A stretch of DNA of 12,645 nt from Clostridia bacterium (GCA_017620115.1 JAFZRB010000140.1:1-12645), one strand, 5' to 3'; shown: positions 1 through 7,559, counted from the stretch's first letter. The notes: generated from the letters alone by a model not told the origin. Numbers and translations are program-made.

Positions 1-1
1 G

Positions 2-1279
2 GACAGCGCGTTTGAATACTGCGAAAGCCTGTCGGAAGTGAATCTGCCGGACGGGCTGAAGACGATAGAGAGCTGGGCGTTCAACGGATGCTCGGAAGAT
101 ATGAACCTGCTGATACCGGACAGCGTGACCTACATAGGGGGCGGTGCGTTCGATAAAGAGATACAGAGGTGCGCGACGATAGACGGCAGTGCGGCGAAGG
201 CGCTGAGCCGTGCGGGGTACTGGTTCATGCTGCCGGACAACCCGACGGTCGGGCTGCAGTATTGGTATGAGAACGAAGAGATCACAGGCCTGGCGGTGCG
301 CGCTGCGAACGGGGAAATCACGGAAGCGGAGATACCGGAAGGGGTAACGCTGCTGCCCGACGACGCGTTCAGGAACTGCGAGAACCTGGAGAGCATAGAG
401 ATACCCGGGGGCATAGCGGCGGTCAGCGCCAACGCGTTCGCCGGCTGCGTCAATTTGTCGAATGTCACGATTGCATCGGGCGTGGCGCGGATTGAAGAAT
501 ACGCCTTCGCCAACTGTCATGCGGCAATAACGATCAGGATCCCGAACAGCGTGGTATACATCGATGAAAACGCGTTTGGCAATGACGATGAAATCCTGGT
601 CGTTGGCTGCGTATCGTACGCGCGTACCTGGGCGACCAGCCACGGTTACATGCTGGATGCCGGAACGGGCAGGCAGTACCAGATCATTCACAACGAGCTG
701 GTTGTCGATCCGGCTGTCGCTCCCACCTGCGAAGAGACCGGCCTTACGGAAGGAAATCACTGTGAAGCCTGCCATGAGATCCCGGTTCCGCAGGAAATCG
801 TGTCGGCGCTCGGCCACGCATGGAGCGATCCGATCTATACCTGGAGCGCGGATCATACAGCCGTGACCGCCGAACGCGTCTGCGCAAACGACGCCAGCCA
901 TAACGAGACGGAGACCGCCGCCGCCACCTATGTCATAACCGCATCGCCGACCGCGACGGCCGCCGGCCTTCGCACGTGGACGTCCGGCGCCTTTGACAAC
1001 AGCGTTTTCAGCGTGCAGCAGGTTACCGTTGCGGATATACCGGCGCTGAACGCCATGAACGCGCTGACGCTCCCGGCCGCGACCGGGATCGTGGAAGCCG
1101 AGGCGTTTGAAGGCGGCGCGTTCCAGTGCGTCGTCATTCCGGACGGCTGCGCGACCATCGGCAGCAGGGCGTTTGCCGACTGCCCGCATCTGATTTATGT
1201 CTATATTCCCGCCAGCGTGACCTCCGTCGCGGCCGATGCGTTTGCGGGCGACGAACAGGCGATCATTGACCGGAAATAA
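2..1279 (+). CDS. BspA-type leucine-rich repeat surface protein, 3' part
   Basis: The reading frame is open from the left edge (position 2) to a TAA at 1277-1279, so 425 residues of a longer protein are visible. A GTG at 38 is internal, because the repeat pattern already runs through it. Residues 1 to about 200 are BspA/TpLRR repeats of about 23 residues, with the marks 'IPDSVTYI', 'GAF', 'AFRNC', 'AFAGC' and 'AFANC'. At about residues 235-310 comes a cysteine-bearing spacer (PTCEETG, HCEAC, GHAW, YTW, RVCANDASH) of a type common in Clostridia surface proteins. Two more repeats follow near the end (AFEGGAF, IPDGCATI, AFADC, AFAGD). Such proteins are usually secreted and bind host or environmental ligands. 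No LPXTG, SLH or membrane anchor is visible at the C-terminus, so any anchor would have to be N-terminal. Isoleucine codon choice changes inside the gene near position 430 (see findings). Family call is firm; ligand unknown. Confidence 0.9.
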   Translation, partial: DSAFEYCESLSEVNLPDGLKTIESWAFNGCSEDMNLLIPDSVTYIGGGAFDKEIQRCATIDGSAAKALSRAGYWFMLPDNPTVGLQYWYENEEITGLAVRAANGEITEAEIPEGVTLLPDDAFRNCENLESIEIPGGIAAVSANAFAGCVNLSNVTIASGVARIEEYAFANCHAAITIRIPNSVVYIDENAFGNDDEILVVGCVSYARTWATSHGYMLDAGTGRQYQIIHNELVVDPAVAPTCEETGLTEGNHCEACHEIPVPQEIVSALGHAWSDPIYTWSADHTAVTAERVCANDASHNETETAAATYVITASPTATAAGLRTWTSGAFDNSVFSVQQVTVADIPALNAMNALTLPAATGIVEAEAFEGGAFQCVVIPDGCATIGSRAFADCPHLIYVYIPASVTSVAADAFAGDEQAIIDRK

Positions 1280-1319
1280 GGACATAAACGCCGGAAACAA
1301 CGGCGATTGCAAAACGACG

Positions 1320-1345
1320 AGCCGCTCTCAGCGATGGGAGCGGCT
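1320..1345. terminator. Hairpin terminator between convergent genes
   Basis: Bases 1320-1329 pair with 1336-1345 (10 bp, one G-T wobble) around a 6-base loop. On the plus strand the stem runs into TTT and a T-rich stretch to about 1370. On the minus strand the stem is followed by CGTCGTTTT. It therefore can end both the LRR gene (stop at 1279) and the six-gene operon (last stop at 1371). Confidence 0.8.
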
Positions 1346-1370
1346 TTCGTCTTCTCTTGTTTTGCTTTAT

Positions 1371-2228
1371 TTATGGATTCCCGATCATCTCCGCCAGCGT
1401 CCGCGCGGAGGCGGCCATATACGCCGCATAACCGGCCCTCAGCGCCTCGGGCAGGCGGTTGCAGCCCACCTCGAGGTTCAGGCTGCCGCGGTAGTTCGCC
1501 GCCTTCAGGCCGTCCGCCACGCCGCGCCAGTCGACGTTGCCGATGAACGGCGCAATGTGCACGTCGTCCTCGGCGAAGTTGTCGTTGACGTGCACCATCA
1601 GGAGCCGCGCGCCGATGCGCGCGATGCTCTCCCGCTGATCCTGGGCTGAGATGTTGGCGTGCCCCGTGTCCCAGCACACGCCCACGTCCAGCTCGTCCGC
1701 CAGCCGCAGCAGGTCGTCCGTCTCCGTGCCGTAGCGCATGATCTCCTTCGGCGCGCTCCGGCCGGGCCCGCGCATGTTTTCGAGCGCCAGCGCCAGACCC
1801 GCTTCCCTGGCGGCGTCGCGATACGGCGCGAGGAAGCGCAGGGCTTCGTCATGCTCCCGCGCCGCGTCGTAATCCCGCGTCATGAAGGTGTGGGGATGAA
1901 TGGCGGCGCAGTCCACGCCCGCCTCCACGGCCAGCTCGATGGCCCGCCGCGAGGCCAGGAAAAACGCGTCCCAGTCATACGCGCCGTCCGGCCGCGGATA
2001 ATCGAAGGGCAGGTGCGCATAGCGAAAGCGCACGCCCGCGTCGCCGGCCTGCGCAAGCGCGAGCCGGAAGGCTTCCCGCCAATCGGACGCCAGCAGCATG
2101 GGCACGGTTAAGTCGAAATCGATCTCCTCGAATCCGGCGTTTTTCAAAAAGCGCAGCGTTTCCTGAAACGGTATGGCCGAGCCGTCCTCGCGCTTCGAAA
2201 CGATGTCTGATGTGACGCACAGTTTCAT
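1371..2228 (-). CDS. Sugar phosphate isomerase/epimerase-like TIM barrel
   Basis: This 285-residue protein belongs to the xylose isomerase-like TIM barrel family (AP endonuclease family 2), which includes ketose 3-epimerases, hydroxypyruvate isomerases and inosose dehydratases. The visible marks are HPHT (111-114), LALEN (E150), CWDTGHAN (D187, H190), MVHVND (H213), H224 and LNLEV (E253). E150, D187, H213 and E253 have the spacing of the divalent-metal quartet of D-tagatose/D-psicose 3-epimerases, so the active site looks intact. The ATG at 2228 has AAAGGGG about 8 bases upstream. It is the last gene of the operon, 15 bases after the PLP-enzyme gene. The substrate cannot be read. In this setting it may act on a carbohydrate, hydroxy acid or keto acid released by the pathway, which is inference only. 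Confidence 0.85.
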   Translation of the reverse strand: MKLCVTSDIVSKREDGSAIPFQETLRFLKNAGFEEIDFDLTVPMLLASDWREAFRLALAQAGDAGVRFRYAHLPFDYPRPDGAYDWDAFFLASRRAIELAVEAGVDCAAIHPHTFMTRDYDAAREHDEALRFLAPYRDAAREAGLALALENMRGPGRSAPKEIMRYGTETDDLLRLADELDVGVCWDTGHANISAQDQRESIARIGARLLMVHVNDNFAEDDVHIAPFIGNVDWRGVADGLKAANYRGSLNLEVGCNRLPEALRAGYAAYMAASARTLAEMIGNP

Positions 2229-2243
2229 CGATGATTCACCCCT

Positions 2244-3356
2244 TTAATCTCTGTTGCGCGCGGCCACGACCCATTCGCCCGCGGCCCGACCGTCCACGCC
2301 CAGCTTCGCCGCGCGGTGCAGCGCCGTCGTGGGGCAGATGTGCGTGGGAATGACGTACATCACCGCGCCGATGGCGGGCCTTTCGTCCTCGTGTCCCTCC
2401 GGCATGCGCCACGTCCAGTGCTCCTCGCTCTGGAACAGCGGATACGCGCCCTTCCCGTCCAGCAGGCGCCCCCGCTGTCCGGCCGGATCGGCGGCGATGG
2501 CCTTGTAGCCCAGATCCAGCGTGAACACGCCCGGCGCGGGATGGCTCACAACGCGCGTCAGCAGCGCCGCGCCCGGCCGGAACGGCAGATCGGAATAGTT
2601 TGTCTCATAGCCCCAGTCCCACACGAACACTGTGCCGGGAGACAGGAAGACGCCCGATTCCGCCGCGTGACACGGGAATGTGGGCGAGCCGCCCGCGATC
2701 ACGATGGGCGTCTCTATGCCCGTCGCCGTCAGCGCCGCGCGCGCCGAAGTCACGCGGCTCATCTGCCCGCTCACCGCCGCCTGCCGCTCGCGCAGGTCGC
2801 TCTGGTGGTTCTGACCGTCGTAGCAGTGCAGCCCCGAGAAGCGCAGGCGGCTGAACCGGGCGGCGGCTTCGCGGCAAAAATCCGCCAGACCGTCCAGCGG
2901 CACGCCGGTTCTGTCCATGCCCAGGTTCACGTCGCACAGCCACCGCGTCGTTGCGCCGCGCTTCGCGCACGCCTCGTCCAGCAGCGCGAGCGCCTCGAAG
3001 GAATCGCCCAGCGCGTAGCAGGTTGTGTTCGGGTATTTCGCCGCCGTATCGAGGAATTTCCCGACGTTCGGCCCCAGCAGCGGATAGGTGAGCAGCACGT
3101 GCTCCGCGCCGCGCGAGCAGGTCAGGTTCATCTCCGAAATGGTGGCGCACTTGAAGCGGCGGATGCCCATCTCCATCTGCATGTCGATCAGCTCGGCCAT
3201 TTTGTGCGTCTTCACGTGCGGCCACAGCCGCGCCGGGCCGCCCGCCATGTCGATGGCGAGCCGCGTGTTTTCGCGGATGATGTCCGGGTAGTAAATCAGC
3301 GCGGGCGAGGCGATGTCGTTTTCGTTTGCAAGCCGGTAGGGCGCGTCTTCTCGCAT
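2244..3356 (-). CDS. D-serine dehydratase / D-threonine aldolase-family PLP enzyme
   Basis: This 370-residue protein is a fold-III (alanine racemase N-terminal) PLP enzyme of the eukaryotic-type D-serine dehydratase/D-threonine aldolase group, of normal length. Residues 46-52 read PHVKTHK, and K49 is the expected PLP Schiff-base lysine. LHCYDGQNH (177-184) and AGGSPT (221-226) fit the cofactor pocket and phosphate site. PTHICPT (337-343) supplies H339 and C341. A His-x-Cys zinc pair is the D-serine dehydratase form, whereas characterised D-threonine aldolases have His-x-Asp. This favours deamination of a D-hydroxy amino acid to a keto acid and ammonia through an enamine. The frame is open upstream to 3782 inside the previous gene. 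The start at 3356 is chosen because AGGAGG lies 9 bases before it; the ATG at 3365 would abut that site. RidA in the same operon fits an enamine product. Exact substrate is uncertain. Confidence 0.88.
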   Translation of the reverse strand: MREDAPYRLANENDIASPALIYYPDIIRENTRLAIDMAGGPARLWPHVKTHKMAELIDMQMEMGIRRFKCATISEMNLTCSRGAEHVLLTYPLLGPNVGKFLDTAAKYPNTTCYALGDSFEALALLDEACAKRGATTRWLCDVNLGMDRTGVPLDGLADFCREAAARFSRLRFSGLHCYDGQNHQSDLRERQAAVSGQMSRVTSARAALTATGIETPIVIAGGSPTFPCHAAESGVFLSPGTVFVWDWGYETNYSDLPFRPGAALLTRVVSHPAPGVFTLDLGYKAIAADPAGQRGRLLDGKGAYPLFQSEEHWTWRMPEGHEDERPAIGAVMYVIPTHICPTTALHRAAKLGVDGRAAGEWVVAARNRD

Positions 3357-3365
3357 GGTTTTCAT

Positions 3366-3371
3366 CCTCCT
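3366..3371 (-). promoter_or_regulatory. Ribosome binding site deciding the start at 3356
   Basis: A perfect AGGAGG, 9 bases before the ATG at 3356, shares its first base with the last base of the deacylase stop codon (TGA, 3373-3371). Two upstream in-frame ATGs, at 3374 and 3365, overlap or abut this site. The overlap with the stop suggests translational coupling of the two genes. Confidence 0.75.
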
Positions 3372-4972
3372 CATCGTTTGACACGCAGGCAGCGGCCCGC
3401 GGCGCTGGTCAGAAGCGCGTCGTTTTCTATCACTTTCCTGCCGTTCAGCAGCATCAGGTCGAGCCCCGTGGCAAACTGCGCGGGGGCGGCAAACGTGGCG
3501 TGATCCGTGAATCTGTCCGGGTCGAACATCAGGATATCCGCATACGCGCCGACCGTCAGCTCGCCGCGGCCCTCGAGCGCCATGCGCCGCGCGGGCTGCT
3601 GCGTCATCTTGTGAACGGCCTCCTGCATGGCGAGGAGACGCCGCTCCTTCACGTATTCGCGGATCACCTTCGGCATCGCGCCGAACATGCGCGGGTGCGG
3701 CGTGTCGGTGTCGGCGTAGATGGCGTCCGAAATAACGGAGGAATAAGGCAGCTTCGCCACGGCGTCTATGTCGTCCTGGCACATGCTCATATTGATGATG
3801 GCGGTTTTGCCGCTTTCGTCGTGCATCAGGAAGGCGGCCAGCGCCGCGGCGTCCTCAAAGCCGAACCGTTCCGCCGCGTCGGTCACGGTCATGCCGAGAA
3901 AGCGGCGGTTGCGCGCGTTCGCAACGCCGCTGATGATGATGCGTTCCCAGCCCAGCGTGAGGGCGAAGTTGTCCCAGTCGGCATACTCGACGGCCGCGCT
4001 CTTCCGGAATTCGGCGACTCCCTCCGGCGTGCCCAGCCGATTGAGCGCGGCAGCCATGTCGCCCTTTACGAAGGCGGGCGGCAGCATGGTGGTGAGCGCC
4101 GTCGAGCCGCCTTCATAGGGGTAAAAGTCGACCGTCACGTCCTGTCCGGCGGCGCGCGCCGCCTCGATGAGCGCGATGGCGCGGTGGATGTCGCGCCGCC
4201 AGTTTTTCACGCCGCAGCTCTTGAAATGGCTGACCTCCAGCGCGCAGCCCGCGCGGCGGGCGATTTCGATCGCCTCGGCCACGCTCTGAACCATGCTGTC
4301 GCCCTCGCCGCGGATGTGCGCGGTGATGAGGCTGCGCCGCTCGCCCACGGGCTTCAGCATGTCGGCGAACTCGCCCGGCGAGCCGTAGCACTCCGGCAGG
4401 TACATGATGCCCAGCGACACGCCCGGCGCGCCGGCGTCAATGGAATCCGCGATGATGGACTGCGCCTTCTCCATTTCCGCGCGGGTGAACGGCGCGTCTG
4501 AGAAGCCCTTGAGGCTCACGCGCACCGAGCCCGTGCCGATCATGGCGGCCATGTTGAGGGGCAGGGGACGCGCCTCCAGAGCGGCTATGTAATCCCGATA
4601 GGTTCGCGGCGGGTTTTCGCACATGGGGCCCAGCACCGGTTCGTCGAAGGCGTACTGCGCGGCGGCGTGTTCGGGGCTGGCGGGCGTCATGGAGATGCCG
4701 CAGTTGCCCGCCACCGTTGTGCCGATGCCCTGCCGGAGCTCGGTCTCTCCCGTCCAGCCGGTGAAGGGCTTCACGTCCGGGTGCCGGTGGATGTCCACGA
4801 ACGCCGGGCACACCGCGCGGCCGCGGGCGTTGACGGTCTCGTCCGCCGTCAGGGACGGCGCCCCTTCGCCCATGGCGACGATCCGGTCGTCCTTCACCCA
4901 TACGTCGCCGCGCGTCGGCTCGTTCAGGGAGCCGTCGTAAATCAGGCCGCCCTGAATCCTCATCACAGCCAT
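3371..4972 (-). CDS. N-acyl-D-amino-acid deacylase (D-aminoacylase family amidohydrolase)
   Basis: This 533-residue metal-dependent amidohydrolase should hydrolyse N-acyl-D-amino acids to the free D-amino acid and a carboxylate, in the cytoplasm (no signal peptide). The N-terminal beta-sandwich part (1-55) leads into DIHRHPD (H62, H64), then GNCGIS (C91), TAHIRGEG (H219) and EVSHFKSCG (H249). These match in order and spacing the zinc ligands known for Alcaligenes D-aminoacylase (two His in HxH, Cys96, His220, His250). VDFYPYEGGST (281-291) is a further family mark. D416, followed by the family-typical HPR (426-428), is the probable catalytic aspartate. The C-terminus (GAYADILMFDP, LLNGRKVIEN) is the usual returning sandwich. 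Start at 4972 has GGGGAG 9 bases upstream; ATG at 4963 is a less likely alternative. Side-chain and acyl specificity are unknown. Confidence 0.88.
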   Translation of the reverse strand: MAVMRIQGGLIYDGSLNEPTRGDVWVKDDRIVAMGEGAPSLTADETVNARGRAVCPAFVDIHRHPDVKPFTGWTGETELRQGIGTTVAGNCGISMTPASPEHAAAQYAFDEPVLGPMCENPPRTYRDYIAALEARPLPLNMAAMIGTGSVRVSLKGFSDAPFTRAEMEKAQSIIADSIDAGAPGVSLGIMYLPECYGSPGEFADMLKPVGERRSLITAHIRGEGDSMVQSVAEAIEIARRAGCALEVSHFKSCGVKNWRRDIHRAIALIEAARAAGQDVTVDFYPYEGGSTALTTMLPPAFVKGDMAAALNRLGTPEGVAEFRKSAAVEYADWDNFALTLGWERIIISGVANARNRRFLGMTVTDAAERFGFEDAAALAAFLMHDESGKTAIINMSMCQDDIDAVAKLPYSSVISDAIYADTDTPHPRMFGAMPKVIREYVKERRLLAMQEAVHKMTQQPARRMALEGRGELTVGAYADILMFDPDRFTDHATFAAPAQFATGLDLMLLNGRKVIENDALLTSAAGRCLRVKR

Positions 4973-4987
4973 ATCCGACCGCTCCCC

Positions 4988-5446
4988 TTATTCAAACTCG
5001 AAGATGGCCTCGATCTCCACCGGCAGGTTGCCCGGCAGCGCGTTCACGCCGATGGCCGAGCGCGCCGGGATGCCGTTTTCCTGGCCGAACAGCTCGCCCA
5101 GCAGCAGACTCGCGCCGTTGGCGACCTGGGGCTGCTGGTAGAAATCATCGGCGCTGGCGACGAAGGCCAGCATCTTGACAACGCTCTTCACGCGGTTCAG
5201 ATCGCCGATTTCGCGCTGCAGCACCGCGAGGATGTTCAGCAGGCAGTTGCGCGCGAAGGCCTGGCCCTGCTCCACGGTGTACTCCTTCCCCAGCTTGCCC
5301 GCGGCCTCGCAGCCGTTTATGACGCAGCCGCAGCCGGAGATATAGGCCATGTTGCCGGCGATCCTGCACGGCGCATAAACCCCGCCCTTCGGCGGCGGCT
5401 CGGGCAGCGTGATGTTTTTTTCTTTCATGATGTCGTAGACGTTCAC
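4988..5446 (-). CDS. RidA/YjgF/UK114-family enamine/imine deaminase
   Basis: This 152-residue protein belongs to the RidA/YjgF/YER057c/UK114 group and resembles the longer subgroup of about 150 residues. RidA proteins hydrolyse 2-aminoacrylate and related enamines or imines released by PLP enzymes, giving keto acids and ammonia and preventing PLP-enzyme damage. The visible marks are YISGCG (35-40), the central FARNCLLNILAVL helix (64-76), and ARSAIGV plus ALP and VEIEAI near the end. R129 is the likely carboxylate-binding arginine of active RidA proteins, with E144 and E146 following. The start is the GTG at 5446, because AAAGGAGG lies 8 bases upstream. Extending the frame to 5509 would overlap the upstream gene. 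It sits 15 bases before the deacylase gene. Which enamine it handles is inferred from its neighbours. Confidence 0.9.
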   Translation of the reverse strand: MNVYDIMKEKNITLPEPPPKGGVYAPCRIAGNMAYISGCGCVINGCEAAGKLGKEYTVEQGQAFARNCLLNILAVLQREIGDLNRVKSVVKMLAFVASADDFYQQPQVANGASLLLGELFGQENGIPARSAIGVNALPGNLPVEIEAIFEFE

Positions 5447-5454
5447 AGAAAATG

Positions 5455-5462
5455 CCTCCTTT
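5455..5462 (-). promoter_or_regulatory. Ribosome binding site deciding a GTG start at 5446
   Basis: AAAGGAGG lies 8 bases upstream of the GTG at 5446. This makes GTG the RidA start rather than the in-frame ATG at 5509, which falls inside the preceding gene, or the internal ATG seven codons in. Confidence 0.75.
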
Positions 5463-5478
5463 TCGCTCGTTGCATATA

Positions 5479-6498
5479 TTATTCTGCCGCCGCTTCCGCC
5501 ATGGCCCACAGGTTGTCGACAGAAACGCCGGGCAGTATGGATTCGTGACTGGGTGAGACGACATAGCTCTCGCCGAACAGGTCGCGCAGGCGGCGCACCT
5601 CGTCGCGCACCTGCCGCGGCGTGCCAAAGGGCAGCAGGCGCTGGGTGTCCACGCCGCCCACGAACACCAGCTTGCCGTTATAGCGGCTGGAGAGCGTCTT
5701 TGCGTCCATGTTGGCCGCCAGCGCCTGGATGGGATGCAGCGCGTCCACGCCGGCGTCGATGAGCCGCGGGATGATGCGCTCGATGGAACCGCAGGAATGC
5801 AGCAGCACCTTCATGCCGAAGCGGTGGGCCTGGTCGGTGAATTTCACGAAGGTGGGCATGACGAACCGGTCGAACAGCTCCGGAGAGATGAGCATGTCGC
5901 GCTGGCTGCCGAAATCGTTCCCGAAGAAGAACATATCGATTTTGTCGGCCGCCAGGCTGAACAGGCGCTCGTTGACGCGCATGTAGAAATCGGCGATATG
6001 CTCCGTAACCGCTTCCACCACGTCGGGATCGGTGTACATCTTCACGAAGTAGTTCTCCATGCCGAAGAAATCGCACACATTGTGGAAGAAGCAGCTCCAG
6101 GAGCCGGAGAGAACCGCCAGACCGGCGGCGCGCGTGCGCTCGATCTCCGCGAGCGTGCCCGTGAAATCGACGTATTTTTCATCTGGCCAGTCGAACGCGT
6201 CCACTTCGGCCACGTCCTCGCATTCGGCAAATACGCCGGGCTGCCCCAGGCTCACGCGAGGCTTTCCGCCCAGCGCGTCCAGCATGGGCTTGCCTTCCGG
6301 GTGTTTCCACATGCCGTTGGCCTCGGGCATCACCCAGCGGCAGGTGTCGCCCATTTTCAGGCCCATCTCAAAATCGTCGTTTACCCCGAACGCCGCGAAC
6401 AGCGCGTCGCGGCATGCGGGGTTTGGATTGCCGTGCCAGAAGCCGCAGTGATCGCTCTTGTGGGCCAGGATCTCCGTCAGTCGCTGTTGTCCGTTCAT
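5479..6498 (-). CDS. Uroporphyrinogen decarboxylase-like (URO-D/MtaA-type) protein
   Basis: This 339-residue protein has the URO-D fold signature, but its context points to the cobalamin:coenzyme M methyltransferase-like branch or an uncharacterised URO-D branch rather than haem synthesis. No other haem gene is present. Visible marks are FGNDFGSQRDMLISPELF (192-209), FVMPTF (212-217), LLHSCGSI (H234, C236), ALHPIQ (253-258) and GGVDTQRLLPFGTP (281-294). MtaA/MtbA-type enzymes bind zinc through His-x-Cys plus a later Cys. Here the His-x-Cys is present, but the corresponding late segment (SPSHESILPGVS, 315-326) has a histidine and no cysteine. ATG at 6498 has GGAGG 10 bases upstream. Second gene of the operon. 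A role in demethylating a methylated substrate is possible but unproven; no corrinoid protein gene is visible. Confidence 0.82.
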   Translation of the reverse strand: MNGQQRLTEILAHKSDHCGFWHGNPNPACRDALFAAFGVNDDFEMGLKMGDTCRWVMPEANGMWKHPEGKPMLDALGGKPRVSLGQPGVFAECEDVAEVDAFDWPDEKYVDFTGTLAEIERTRAAGLAVLSGSWSCFFHNVCDFFGMENYFVKMYTDPDVVEAVTEHIADFYMRVNERLFSLAADKIDMFFFGNDFGSQRDMLISPELFDRFVMPTFVKFTDQAHRFGMKVLLHSCGSIERIIPRLIDAGVDALHPIQALAANMDAKTLSSRYNGKLVFVGGVDTQRLLPFGTPRQVRDEVRRLRDLFGESYVVSPSHESILPGVSVDNLWAMAEAAAE

Positions 6499-6543
6499 CG
6501 TTGCGAAACCTCCGTCTGTGTTTTTCCGGTGATGGTTTTGGCG

Positions 6544-7464
6544 TTACATGGTGAGCAGCAGCGCGCAGAGCGGCAGCGTTACGACGCTCAGGAGGGTGGA
6601 AACGACGACCAGCGCGCCGGCGAAGTCGTCTGCCTGCTGATAGCGCACGGCGAACACCGACGTGATGGCCGCCACCGGGCAGGCCTCCAGCAGCAGCACC
6701 ACCTGCGCCACGGGCCCTCTGAGGCCCAGCGCCATGAAAAGGGCGATGCATACGGCCGGGATCACCAGCAGGCGGAAGGCGATGGTCTTCCACAGCTGCC
6801 TGTTTTTCAGCATGCCGCCCATATTGCAGGCCGCGATGAGCATGCCCGTCATCATCATGGAAACGGGGGTGTTCATGCTGCCCAGATAGCCGATCGTTGT
6901 GGCCAGCACCTTCGGAACGGGGATCCGGAGATAGTAAATCAGCAGTCCGATGACCACGGCGAAGATGACCGGCGTGCTCAGGATGCTCTTCAGGATGCTC
7001 CGCGGCGTGTTTTCGGCGCTCATGAGTCCCACGCCCACGGTGAACAGGAACACGTTGAACACCGTGACATACGCGCTGGCATAGACCAGCCCTTCCGCGC
7101 CGAACAGCGCCTGGATCAGGGGAAAGCCCATGTAGGCCGCGTTGGCGAACGCGCCGCCGAAGCGGCAGAGGGGCTTCACGCCGCCCGCGCCGCCCCTGTG
7201 AACCAGCACAGAAACCGCCAGCCCGACGGTTATGGCCAGTATGCTGTAGAGGAAGGCCTGGCCGATGCTGCGGCTCATTTCCTCGCTGTATTCCACCAGA
7301 TAGGAATTGACGACCATCGTCGGCAGAACGATGTAGAGCAGCAGATTGGCGAGAATGGACTTCGCCTCTTTCGGCAGGATGCCGGTTTTAACGCTCAAAG
7401 CGCCCGTGAAGATCAGCAGAAACAGCGTGACGACCTGCCAGAAGGTGATGACGGCCAATTCCAT
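6544..7464 (-). CDS. AEC-family (auxin efflux carrier-like) permease
   Basis: This 306-residue integral membrane protein has about ten hydrophobic segments over its whole length, the usual size for bacterial AEC transporters. These move organic acids such as malate or malonate, or other small anions. Family marks are LLLYIVLPTMVV (41-52), FANAAYMGFPLIQALFG (about 105-121), NTPVSMMMTGMLIA (about 199-212) and, at the C-terminus, EACPVAAITSVFA followed by a last hydrophobic helix. The ATG at 7464 has AAAGGA about 10 bases upstream. It is the first gene of the operon, 60 bases or so downstream of the predicted transcription start. Its position with D-amino-acid enzymes suggests it carries an N-acyl amino acid or the resulting organic acid. 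Direction and substrate cannot be read. Confidence 0.88.
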   Translation of the reverse strand: MELAVITFWQVVTLFLLIFTGALSVKTGILPKEAKSILANLLLYIVLPTMVVNSYLVEYSEEMSRSIGQAFLYSILAITVGLAVSVLVHRGGAGGVKPLCRFGGAFANAAYMGFPLIQALFGAEGLVYASAYVTVFNVFLFTVGVGLMSAENTPRSILKSILSTPVIFAVVIGLLIYYLRIPVPKVLATTIGYLGSMNTPVSMMMTGMLIAACNMGGMLKNRQLWKTIAFRLLVIPAVCIALFMALGLRGPVAQVVLLLEACPVAAITSVFAVRYQQADDFAGALVVVSTLLSVVTLPLCALLLTM

Positions 7465-7499
7465 ATCTTATGATTCCTTTCGCCGGCTGTCGCCGGAAA

Positions 7500-7512
7500 C
7501 GCGCGTCGCGCG
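7500..7512. promoter_or_regulatory. GC-rich inverted repeat downstream of operon promoter
   Basis: CGCGCG-T-CGCGCG is a perfect 6+6 inverted repeat around one base, about 12-24 bases after the likely transcription start of the six-gene operon. The position fits an operator, but GC-rich palindromes arise easily in this genome and no regulator gene is visible. Confidence 0.3.
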
Positions 7513-7530
7513 AGGGCATTCAACAGGCAT

Positions 7531-7559
7531 ATTGTACCATGAATTCCGCGTTTTGTCAG
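7531..7559 (-). promoter_or_regulatory. Sigma-A-type promoter of the six-gene operon
   Basis: Read on the minus strand, CTGACA (7559-7554) and TACAAT (7536-7531) are separated by exactly 17 bases. Each differs from consensus at one position. Initiation is expected near 7524, giving a leader of about 60 bases before the permease ATG at 7464. Confidence 0.75.

Noticed and set aside
3357..3782. N-terminal extension of the PLP enzyme to 3782
   Set aside because: The extension overlaps the deacylase gene, is Arg/Ala-rich noise, and a perfect AGGAGG supports the start at 3356.
2316..4501. Long plus-strand open frames (2316-3503 and 3326-4501)
   Set aside because: Both lie opposite the PLP-enzyme and deacylase genes, overlap each other, and show no protein family features.
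5447..5509. Longer RidA start at 5509
   Set aside because: It would overlap the end of the URO-D-like gene and adds residues not typical of RidA; the GTG at 5446 has an ideal ribosome binding site.
5479..6498. Haem-biosynthesis HemE
   Set aside because: No other haem gene is adjacent, the substrate-binding N-terminal motifs of HemE are not seen, and the HSCGS metal-site motif points to the methyltransferase-like branch.
5734..7473. 579-codon plus-strand open frame opposite the permease and URO-D-like genes
   Set aside because: Antisense shadow of two intact family-matching genes; product is His/Gln/Arg-rich with no recognisable motif.
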